This document shows, in pieces, positions 30,093 to 38,285 of a DNA stretch of 64,000 bases. The notes below the pieces were generated by a model. The model was given only the letters and a program-made list of their open reading frames with translations, ran no database searches and was not told where the DNA came from. Positions within the stretch are counted from its first letter, which is position 1; every line of letters starts with the position of its first letter. Source of the stretch: Planctomycetota bacterium. GTDB taxonomy: Bacteria; Planctomycetota; GCA-002687715. The stretch spans positions 31,504-95,503 of the forward strand of contig SIAO01000010.1 in assembly GCA_009691765.1 (NCBI GenBank). The letters are read 5' to 3'. A program made the translations under genes and the position numbers.

Positions 30093-31847
30093 TCAAGGCA
30101 GCGGCTTCAACACGATGCGGCGCACGTTCATCACCGCAGCATGAGGTTTGGTGACGATGCTCACCGTCAGTTCGTGCTCCCCTGCAGACAACTCCAACGT
30201 GCCAATCACATCCGTGCGCCACTGATTCCAGGCGCCGGTCGTCTCTGGTTTCGCCGTGATGCGGCCTACGCCCAACGCTACGGCGTATTCGCCACCGCCG
30301 TGGCTGGGGTCCACTGCGAGTTCCACTTCCACGCTGTAGCGCCCGGCCTTTTCCACGCGCAACGGCCAGCTCAAAGTGTCTTTGGCGTTCGTCCAAAACC
30401 CGATACTGGTTCCGCTGTTTTCGTGGCGTAGCGAGCCGTGCAACTCTGCTTCCGCCGCAGGCAACAGCACACTGCCGTCCGCCGCCGGCGCAGCGTGCCA
30501 CCGTTTCACGCTCACCGTGCCGACGCAATCCAGCACCACCACGGTGTCGAGCGCATCAGGGCAAACCTTCGGAACCGCGAGACGCACTCCATCCGCGGAA
30601 ATGGCCACGCCGACCGGCGTTCCACCCACCAACAGATGCGCACCTTGTGGCGTCGCTTGCAAGCCTGACAACAACAACTTGCCGTCAACAGGCCAGTCGA
30701 AGACATGCACATACAGGCGAATGCCGTTTTCAGTTTTGCGCGCCGTGCAACGACCATAGGGCAGCGGCTTCAGAAATGGCCCAACCGTCGTGCCTCGAAT
30801 GCTTGCGCTGTTGCGGTCCATCCACTGCCCCATGGCGGCAAGACGCTCGACGCTTGGCTGCGGGATCTCGCCCTCGGGTGTGGGCCCAACGTTCAGTAAA
30901 TAATTTCCGCCCTTGCTCGCGCAGTCCACCAAATTGTGCACCAACTCTTCAACGCTCTTCCAATTCTTGTCGTCGCTGCGCCAGCCCCATGTGTTGTTCA
31001 TGGTCATGCACGACTCCCAGTCCACGCCGGGAAGCCCACCGGATGGAATCTCCTGCTCCGGAGTGCCGAAGTCGCCTGCAAAACCGGCGCCCTTGTCCAA
31101 GCCTTGCATGTCATTGCGCCCGCCACCTACGCGGTTGTTGATGATCGTGCTCGGCGAAAGCGCACGACAGTGGTTGTAGAGGTCCCAGCCGCGTTCGCGA
31201 TTCCACGAACTCTCCCACTCGCCGTCGAACCAGAGCATGTCGATGGTGCCGTAACGCGTCAGGATCTCCTGCAACTGCGCTTTCAGATAAACGACGAAGC
31301 GATCGAAGTCGGCTTCGCTTGCGGGGCGCTTGTCCACATCGCGGCGTGGCAGGTAATCGGGGTGGTGCCAATCAAGAATGGAGTGGTACCAGCCGATGCG
31401 CAGGCCTTCGGCGCGGAACGCCGTGGCGATCTCCATCATGATGTCGGTCTTGTTGGGTGTGGAACCCACGTCCCAATCCGACACCGCGGAATCGAACAGT
31501 GCAAAACCGTCGTGGTGCTTGGTCGTGATCACCACATATTTCATGCCCGCGGCCTTCGCGACCTTGGCCCACGCCTTGGCATCGAACTTCACCGGGTTCC
31601 ATTGCTCGCGCAGAGGCTCGTAGTCTGCGGGCGTGATCTTGCCATTGCGCATGATCCACTCGCCGGTACCGCTAATCTCCTTGCCCTGCCATGTGCCAGC
31701 GGGAATTGCGTACAGCCCCCAGTGAATAAACATGCCGAAGCGTGCTTCGCGGAACCAAGCCATGCGCTGATCTTTCGCAGCACCAGCTTCCGCGGACTGG
31801 GCAACAAGCGTGAGGCCAAGGAGCAAAAGAGCGAGCGCAGTCTTCAT
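30093..31847 (-). CDS. Alpha-L-fucosidase (GH29)
   Basis: Signal peptide; MAWFREARFGMFIHWGLYAIPAGTW, MKYVVITTKHHDGFALFDS, TIDMLWFDGEWE, LLNVGPTPEGEIP. Confidence 0.95.
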   Translation of the reverse strand: MKTALALLLLGLTLVAQSAEAGAAKDQRMAWFREARFGMFIHWGLYAIPAGTWQGKEISGTGEWIMRNGKITPADYEPLREQWNPVKFDAKAWAKVAKAAGMKYVVITTKHHDGFALFDSAVSDWDVGSTPNKTDIMMEIATAFRAEGLRIGWYHSILDWHHPDYLPRRDVDKRPASEADFDRFVVYLKAQLQEILTRYGTIDMLWFDGEWESSWNRERGWDLYNHCRALSPSTIINNRVGGGRNDMQGLDKGAGFAGDFGTPEQEIPSGGLPGVDWESCMTMNNTWGWRSDDKNWKSVEELVHNLVDCASKGGNYLLNVGPTPEGEIPQPSVERLAAMGQWMDRNSASIRGTTVGPFLKPLPYGRCTARKTENGIRLYVHVFDWPVDGKLLLSGLQATPQGAHLLVGGTPVGVAISADGVRLAVPKVCPDALDTVVVLDCVGTVSVKRWHAAPAADGSVLLPAAEAELHGSLRHENSGTSIGFWTNAKDTLSWPLRVEKAGRYSVEVELAVDPSHGGGEYAVALGVGRITAKPETTGAWNQWRTDVIGTLELSAGEHELTVSIVTKPHAAVMNVRRIVLKPLP

Positions 31848-31909
31848 GGGGGAATCTCCGGCACCATCTTAGGGGCCGCGAAAAACCGCACCGACTGCGC
31901 TCGTCTGGA

Positions 31910-32470
31910 TCAGGCTTTCTTGCCGAACTTGGTGAGCGTGAACTCCTTGTTGCCTTCGAGCAGCTTTTTCACGATGCCTTCGCTCAAGCCGTCCGCCGAC
32001 GCGGTGAGCACGGTGACCGTGCTGGTATCGCCAAAGGGATACACCGCTACGACTCCATCCACTATCTTGAAGATCTCACGGATCTTCGCGCAAGTTTCGG
32101 CTCATCCAACGCCGTCGATGACGATGTCGAAACCTCCCTTGGGCTTGAGCCGCTCCACGGAGGCATAGGTGTGTACCGCAGGTTCCCACTTCAGCACTTT
32201 GAAGGCGGTGCCGATGTCTTCTTTCGTCGGCGCCTTCTCCTTGGCTTTGAAGGTGACTGTAGCCGTGGAATCCACGACGAGATCACTCACACCGGCCAGC
32301 TTTGTCAGAGTCTCACGGACCTGATTGGCCTTCACTGCGGCTCCTCAGCCGCCGCCGTTGGTGTAGGTGAGCACCCACACCGTTTCCTTCTCCTCGGGTT
32401 GTTGTGCCGTCAGCGTCACAGCGCTGAACGCCAGCAACAAACCCAAAGCACTGAGCATCGACAGTTTCAT
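31910..32470 (-). CDS. Putative secreted tandem-HMA-domain selenoprotein with two in-frame TGA (Sec) codons, 186 aa
   Basis: One continuous frame from ATG 32470 (SD GGAGG upstream) to TGA 31912-31910: MKLSMLSALGLLLAFSAVTLTAQQPEEKETVWVLTYTNGGG[U42]GAAVKANQVRETLTKLAGVSDLVVDSTATVTFKAKEKAPTKEDIGTAFKVLKWEPAVHTYASVERLKPKGGFDIVIDGVG[U123]AETCAKIREIFKIVDGVVAVYPFGDTSTVTVLTASADGLSEGIVKKLLEGNKEFTLTKFGKKA. In-frame TGAs at 32347-32345 and 32104-32102. Confidence 0.75.
32069..32087 (-). promoter_or_regulatory. Candidate bacterial SECIS hairpin downstream of TGA codon 123
   Basis: Minus-strand GAAGAUC-CGUGA-GAUCUUC: perfect 7-bp stem; loop begins 21 nt after the UGA; same CGUGA loop as the other hairpin. 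Confidence 0.65.
32305..32324 (-). promoter_or_regulatory. Candidate bacterial SECIS hairpin downstream of TGA codon 42
   Basis: Minus-strand UCAGGUC-CGUGA-GAC(U)CUGA: 7 bp with one bulged U; loop begins 27 nt after the UGA; G in the first two loop positions. Confidence 0.55.
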
Positions 32471-32638
32471 GGGCGAACCTCCGCGCGGCATCATCGCACG
32501 CGGGGCAGTAGCCCGCCAAGCGCTGTTTCGTATGTGGCGTGCCGCATTGCTACCCTGCCCAGCCCCGCGGCGCTCGTGTCGCATCCGGCGCAAGACGCGC
32601 TGGAATCCATTGCTCCCGGGAGCCTCAAGGAGCTTTTT

Positions 32639-33643
32639 ATGCTGCGCTGGATTCTCGTGTGCGCGATGTTGCTGCCGGTCGTGGCTCAAGAGCCCGCCGC
32701 CCCCGTTTGGATTGGCGATTTCGATAAGGCCGTGGAAATGGCCAAAACCACCAAGAAAGACCTGTTGGTGGACTTCACCGGGTCCGATTGGTGTGGCTGG
32801 TGCGTGAAGCTGGACAAGGAAGTGTTCGCCCACGAGGCCTTCCTGAAGGCGGCGCAAGCCAAGTACATCTTGGTGGCGTTGGACTTCCCCCAAGGCGAAG
32901 AGGTGAAGGCCAAGGTGCCGAACCCAAAGCGCAATGAAGAACTGCAGAAGAAGTACGAAGTCCGCGGGTTCCCCTCCATCTTGCTGATGGATGCGCAAGG
33001 CGATGTCTATGCGCAGACGGGCTACCAACCGGGTGGCCCCGAGGCGTATGTGAAGCACCTCGAAGAGATCGCAGCCAAGGGTCGCGAAGCGATTGCCACT
33101 GTGGCGGGTCTGCTTGCTCAAGTTGCGAAAGCCAAACCCACAGAGAAGCCTGCGGTGCTGGGCAAGGTGCTTGCGGCTCTGGAAAAACTTGATGCCGACT
33201 CCCCTGCGGCAGCGAAGTTGAAAGCCGTTGCCAAGGAAGCGTTGACCATCGACGCCGACAACAAGCTCGGATTGAAACTCAAGGCCGTGAAGGCACTGCT
33301 CAAGAGTGGTGACAGCGACCCTGCCCTCGTCGCAGCAGCCAAAGAGTTGGACCCGAAGAACGAGCAAGGCTTGCTCGAAGTGTGCGTCGTGATGCAATCC
33401 AACAGCGTCGATTCGGAGGAAGCGCTGAAGGTCGCGTTTAAGGCCATCGAGGACTTGGATGCCCTCGGTCCCATCAAGGATTCAGAAGCAGCACTGCAGC
33501 TCTATGCCAATGCAGCCTTCTGGAACAAGCGCTTTCTGAAGAACGACGAAGCGGCCAAGAAGTACGCAGCCAAGGCGCTGCCATTGGTCAAGGACAACGA
33601 AGGCCTCACCAAAGCGTTGCAGGGCCTCATCGACGGTCAGTGA
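32639..33643 (+). CDS. Secreted thioredoxin-like fold protein
   Basis: MLRWILVCAMLLPVVAQ signal; KKDLLVDFTGSDWCGWCVKLDKEVF (WCGWC), VRGFPSILLMDAQGDV. Confidence 0.85.
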   Translation: MLRWILVCAMLLPVVAQEPAAPVWIGDFDKAVEMAKTTKKDLLVDFTGSDWCGWCVKLDKEVFAHEAFLKAAQAKYILVALDFPQGEEVKAKVPNPKRNEELQKKYEVRGFPSILLMDAQGDVYAQTGYQPGGPEAYVKHLEEIAAKGREAIATVAGLLAQVAKAKPTEKPAVLGKVLAALEKLDADSPAAAKLKAVAKEALTIDADNKLGLKLKAVKALLKSGDSDPALVAAAKELDPKNEQGLLEVCVVMQSNSVDSEEALKVAFKAIEDLDALGPIKDSEAALQLYANAAFWNKRFLKNDEAAKKYAAKALPLVKDNEGLTKALQGLIDGQ

Positions 33644-33673
33644 CCGTCCCACACCGCGAGCGTTGCGTCTATC

Positions 33674-35101
33674 ATGCGCGCCATGCGCAACGCAACGCTC
33701 GCTTCGTTCTTACTCCTGTGCTGCGGCTCACTGCAAGCACAGTTCAGTTTGCCGTCGTTGTTCGCGGACGGCATGGTGCTGCAAGCTGACAGCGCCGTTA
33801 CTTTCTGGGGCACAGATGCGCCTGGCGCTTCCGTATCCGTTGCAGGCAGTTGGGGCCCCGGCACACGCGCTACGGCAGACGCCAGCGGCGCGTGGCGCGC
33901 GGTGCTGCAAACGCCAGTCAAAGAAGGCCCATGGACCTTGCGCATCAAGGGAAGTGAAGAACGTGTCATCAACGACGTGCTGTGCGGCGAAGTCTGGCTG
34001 TGTGGTGGTCAGTCGAACATGGAATGGACGCTGGGTCCGGGCGTGGGCCAAGGCACGCTGAACTTTGCAGCGGAAGTTGCAGCAGCGAAGCATCCGCGCA
34101 TCCGACTTTTCGATGTGCCCAACACCACTGCAGCGCGGCCGCAAACCACGTGTGGCGGACACTGGGAAAAAGGTGATGGTCCTCAAGTGAGCAAGTGGAG
34201 CGCTGTGGCTTGGTACTTCGCCAAAGAAGTGCAAGCCGCGACGAACAAACCGGTGGGCCTCATCGTGTCCACTTGGGGCGGAACACCTGCTGAAAGCTGG
34301 ACCACCGGTGCGACTTTGCGTCGTCATGGCGGGTTCGACGCTTCCTTGGACGCCATGGAACACGGCGCCGCCGATGCGGAATATGGGCCGGACACGCCGT
34401 CGTCTCTCTGGAACGCGATGCTCGCTCCGTTACAGCCCTACGCCATCCGTGGCGCGATTTTCTATCAAGGCGAATCCAACCGCGAACGCTGGGAGCAATA
34501 CCGCTCACTCTTCCCCGCCATGATTGCTGACTGGCGTGCAGGCTTCGGCGGCAGTGAGTTCCCCTTCCTGTTCGTGCAGATCGCGCCTTTCAAATACAAA
34601 GACGATCGTGGCGAAGCCGCGCGTTTGCGCGAGGCACAGCTCTTCACAGCGGAACGCATTGCAAACACGGGCATGGCCGTCACGATGGACATCGGCAACC
34701 CCGACGACATCCATCCTTCGAACAAGCAAGATGTTGGCCGTCGTCTCGCAGCCGCCGCCATGGTGCAGGCCTACGGGAAAAAACTCCCGTGGCGCGGGCC
34801 GCGCTTGCTCAGCAGCGCTCGCGAAGGCAAAGAGTTCGTGCTGCGCATGGATGACGGTGGCTCTGCGCTCTGCGCGCGTGACGGGCTGCCCCTCACCTGC
34901 TTTGAAGTGGCGGGTGCGGACAAAGTGTTTCACGCGGCCACCGCGCGCATCGACGGCGCCAACGTGCGTGTGCGTGCCGCAGCCGTGCCGGAACCAGTAG
35001 CTGTGCGCTACGCCTTTGGTGCGGCAGATCAGCCTAATTTCTTGAACAAAGCAGGCTTCCCCGCATCGAGCTTCCGCAGCGACGACTGGCCGCTGCAGTG
35101 A
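33674..35101 (+). CDS. Sialate O-acetylesterase-like (SGNH) protein
   Basis: LPSLFADGMVLQ, GEVWLCGGQSNMEWTL, AIRGAIFYQGESN, DIGNPDDIHPSNKQDVGRRLA. Confidence 0.92.
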   Translation: MRAMRNATLASFLLLCCGSLQAQFSLPSLFADGMVLQADSAVTFWGTDAPGASVSVAGSWGPGTRATADASGAWRAVLQTPVKEGPWTLRIKGSEERVINDVLCGEVWLCGGQSNMEWTLGPGVGQGTLNFAAEVAAAKHPRIRLFDVPNTTAARPQTTCGGHWEKGDGPQVSKWSAVAWYFAKEVQAATNKPVGLIVSTWGGTPAESWTTGATLRRHGGFDASLDAMEHGAADAEYGPDTPSSLWNAMLAPLQPYAIRGAIFYQGESNRERWEQYRSLFPAMIADWRAGFGGSEFPFLFVQIAPFKYKDDRGEAARLREAQLFTAERIANTGMAVTMDIGNPDDIHPSNKQDVGRRLAAAAMVQAYGKKLPWRGPRLLSSAREGKEFVLRMDDGGSALCARDGLPLTCFEVAGADKVFHAATARIDGANVRVRAAAVPEPVAVRYAFGAADQPNFLNKAGFPASSFRSDDWPLQ

Positions 35102-35131
35102 TCCGCCGCTGCCCATAAGATTTCGAGGCCC

Positions 35132-38100
35132 ATGCGCTGGTTATCAGCCCTGATCCTCCTCACACTCGTCGCCCTCGCCCAAGGGCCGCCGGCGCGGGAA
35201 ATCCTTAGCCTCGATGGAACTTGGAACTTCACCGTGACAGGCTCCGCGAGCAACCGCGAAGTGCAAGTGCCTAGCGGGTTCGAGGATCACGAGGAGCTTT
35301 CCTTCAACGGCGCTGGAACCTACACGCGCACTTTGCCGCGTCTCGCCACCGATGCCGGCAGCCGCTGGTTGCTGGAATGCGACGCCGCAGCAACGGAGTG
35401 CAGTGTGCGCGTGAATGGGCGTGAACTCGCGAGGCATGTTGGACCGTGGACCCGCTTTCGTTGCGACATCACCGAAGCTCTGCATGGAAGGGCGGAAGTC
35501 GCGGATGAACTCTCGCTCGAGGTTCGCGAGATCACCGGCCACGCCACCGATGGTTTCTTGCCTGTGGTCGCGCCACACTTTGGTGGACTCTGGCAATCTG
35601 TGCGCCTGCTTCATGTGCCTTCGCGCTGGATTGATGACGCGAATCTGCTGGTCTCTGCCGACGCCGCACGCAGCGAGATAGAACTGCGCGTTCCTCTGCG
35701 CGGGCAAGACATTGCCCTCGGCGATCAATTGCGCGTGCGCGTGATCGACCCTGACGGCACGCTCGTGGCAGAAGAAGCCTGCCTCGTCAGCGAGAACTGC
35801 GACCCAGAGTCGCGAGTGCTGCTGCGCGTGCCGCTGGAGCGCCCACGCTTGTGGAGTGCGGACAGCCCTGTGCTTTACGGCGTCGAGATTCTGTTTCAAC
35901 CGATGCACGGGCGCGGCGACATCGTGCGCACGCGCTGCGGCTTCCGCACGAGCAGCACTTCGGGCTCACGCTTTCTGTGGAATGGGCGCCCTGTGTCACT
36001 GCGCGGCGTACTGCATTGGGGCTACGCACCGCCATCCAATCGACCTTCACTGAGCGAAGCGCACATACGCGCCGAAATCGCCGCTGCACGCGCCATGGGC
36101 GCGAACATGATCAAGTTTTGTTTGTGGCTGCCGCCGCGCCGTTTTCTCGAACTCTGCGACGAACTCGGGATGTATGCATGGGTGGAGTACCCGACTTGGC
36201 ATGCGCCCTGGGATGCCGCTCACGCTGCGGCACTCGGCGCCGAGTACACCGAGTTTTTTGCGCACGACAGGAATCACCCTTGCGTGGCGTTGCGCAGCCT
36301 CACGTGCGAGACAGGGCCCGGCGCTGACCTCGCCGTCATGCGCGGCATCTTTGAGAAGTGCAAATCCATGATCCCGGGCGCGCTCGTGGAAGACGACTCC
36401 TCGTGGATTCAGTGGAATCGCATCCATGACTTCTGGGACGACCACCCCTACGGCAACAATCACACTTGGGTGCGCGAACTGACACGCCTCAAAGACCACA
36501 TCAGTGCTGCAGGCGTGCAACCCTTGGCGCTCGGTGAAGCCATCGCGGCAGACACATGGCCCGACACCACTCTGTTGGCTCGCCTGCGGGCCGCAGATGC
36601 GGCATGGCCTGTGCTCGAGGCCTTTCCCGCCATCAGCGCGCTTGAAGATGGGCTGTCGTTGCAAGACGCGCAGACTTCGCTGGATCGCTTGCGTCCCGAT
36701 TCCCTGCGCTCCGCCATGCTGATGCGCAAATTTCAAATTGAAGCGTACCGTCGTGAAGTTCCCGCTGGAGCGTATGTGCTCTCCGTCCTGCGCGACTTCC
36801 CCAAAGCGAGCATGGGCCTTCTCGACAGTGCAGGAGACATGAAGTGGCCCGCGACGGATTGGGCATTCCACGGCGACACCATGCTGCTGCTGCGCACACC
36901 GAATGATGCGCGCTCGCTCGCCGCAGGCGAATGTCGCGCTGAAGTGATGCTCTCGCACTTCGGTCGCGCGCCGTTGCGCCAACTAAGTTTCGAAGCGCGC
37001 CTGAACGGCGTACTGATTCAGAAGCAAGAGCTGCGCGAACAACGCGCAGGAGCGCTCACTCGCATCGGCACGCTCAATCTTTCTGTGCCGAGCGTTCGCC
37101 AGCCGGAGCTGTTGCAACTTGAGCTGCGTCTCTTCGAGGGCAGTGCGCAACGCGCGCGCAACACTTGGGACTTGTGGGCCATGCCCTCCGCAGACTCCGG
37201 TGCAGCCATGGCGGCGGCGCGGCACCAGAGCGCGACGGATGAATTGCTGCCGCTTGGCATTACGCCGCGCTGGGATGGCAAGGCCATCGACCGCGTCATT
37301 GTGGCGGAGCACTGTGATGCCCCATTGCTCGATGCGCTCGCTCGCGGAGCCAACGTGCTCTTGCTTCCCGATGGATCGCGCACAGCACCGAAGATCGCCG
37401 ATCATTGGTTTCTGCGCGGTGGCCCGCTCCTGCCGCAACACCCTCTGAGCGCTGCATGGCCGCGCAATTTCATCGTGGACTTGCAACACTTCGACCTCGC
37501 GGCGCGCGTCATGCCCGCGCCAACATGGCTGAGCGCAACAGACCCAGCTTTGTTGCTCTGGGACGCTCACGATCGCAGCGATGTGCAGCTTCACGCGCTG
37601 ATTGCAGAAACCCGCGTGGGCGCAGGCCGCCTGTTGGTTTCGGCCCTCAATCATCGCGGTGACAATCCAGCCGGCGCTTGGCTGCTCACAGAAATGCTCA
37701 GCCACCTCGCACATGGGCCCGCACCACGCGCCATGCTGCCGCCCGAGGCACTGCAAGATATGCGGCGGCGTTGTGGACTTGCAGAGTTCGATCTCACTGG
37801 ACCAGGTTGGAAGTTCGCGCCCGTCACTCTCGCAGCCACGTCCGACAAATCAGAGGCGGCGGCCAGTTTCGACGACAGCGCATGGACCGAGATTCGTGTC
37901 GGCAGCGCGTGGGAAGGCCAAGGTTTCCCTGCGCTTGATGGCCATGCGTGGTATCGCCGCAACATCACCTTGCCGACGGAGTTCGCGGGGCGCGAAGTGT
38001 GGCTGCAAATCGAAGGCGCTGACGACAGCTACGAAGTGTTTATGGATGGCCTGCTCGTTGGCCGCGGTGGCGACCCAGCAACGCGCACCACCGCTTTCTC

Positions 38101-38248
38101 GACACCGCAATCTCTACGCCTGCCGGTGCAAGCGGGCACGCCCTTCACACTCGCCATTCGCGTGCTCGACTGGCAAGGTGCCGGTGGCCTGCATCGCCCA
38201 CTGCGCATCGCCACGGCTCCGTTGCCGACAGCTCAAGCATTGTTCTAG
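35132..38248 (+). CDS. Glycoside hydrolase family 2-like protein
   Basis: LSLDGTWNFTVTG, sugar-binding jelly roll, RPVSLRGVLHWGYAPPSNRPSLSEAHIRAEIAAARAMGANMIKFCLWLPPRRFLELCDELGMYAWVEYP; C-terminal WYRRNITLPTEFAGREVWLQIEGADDSYEVFMDGLLVG. Confidence 0.88.
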   Translation: MRWLSALILLTLVALAQGPPAREILSLDGTWNFTVTGSASNREVQVPSGFEDHEELSFNGAGTYTRTLPRLATDAGSRWLLECDAAATECSVRVNGRELARHVGPWTRFRCDITEALHGRAEVADELSLEVREITGHATDGFLPVVAPHFGGLWQSVRLLHVPSRWIDDANLLVSADAARSEIELRVPLRGQDIALGDQLRVRVIDPDGTLVAEEACLVSENCDPESRVLLRVPLERPRLWSADSPVLYGVEILFQPMHGRGDIVRTRCGFRTSSTSGSRFLWNGRPVSLRGVLHWGYAPPSNRPSLSEAHIRAEIAAARAMGANMIKFCLWLPPRRFLELCDELGMYAWVEYPTWHAPWDAAHAAALGAEYTEFFAHDRNHPCVALRSLTCETGPGADLAVMRGIFEKCKSMIPGALVEDDSSWIQWNRIHDFWDDHPYGNNHTWVRELTRLKDHISAAGVQPLALGEAIAADTWPDTTLLARLRAADAAWPVLEAFPAISALEDGLSLQDAQTSLDRLRPDSLRSAMLMRKFQIEAYRREVPAGAYVLSVLRDFPKASMGLLDSAGDMKWPATDWAFHGDTMLLLRTPNDARSLAAGECRAEVMLSHFGRAPLRQLSFEARLNGVLIQKQELREQRAGALTRIGTLNLSVPSVRQPELLQLELRLFEGSAQRARNTWDLWAMPSADSGAAMAAARHQSATDELLPLGITPRWDGKAIDRVIVAEHCDAPLLDALARGANVLLLPDGSRTAPKIADHWFLRGGPLLPQHPLSAAWPRNFIVDLQHFDLAARVMPAPTWLSATDPALLLWDAHDRSDVQLHALIAETRVGAGRLLVSALNHRGDNPAGAWLLTEMLSHLAHGPAPRAMLPPEALQDMRRRCGLAEFDLTGPGWKFAPVTLAATSDKSEAAASFDDSAWTEIRVGSAWEGQGFPALDGHAWYRRNITLPTEFAGREVWLQIEGADDSYEVFMDGLLVGRGGDPATRTTAFSTPQSLRLPVQAGTPFTLAIRVLDWQGAGGLHRPLRIATAPLPTAQALF

Positions 38249-38285
38249 TCACGGCGAAAGCGAGCTGGCAAAGCTGCGCTCGAAA

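Noticed and set aside
31910-32470. UGA reassignment (Trp/Gly code) as explanation for in-frame TGAs
   Set aside because: Many clear genes in the window end in TGA (for example gpsA, korA, folA, thyA), so TGA is a normal stop here.
32345-33397. 350-aa minus-strand ORF that includes MKLSMLSALGLLLAFS...NGGG
   Set aside because: The upstream two thirds are antisense to the thioredoxin-like gene. Only the part from ATG 32470 is considered real, as the N-terminus of the Sec-HMA candidate.
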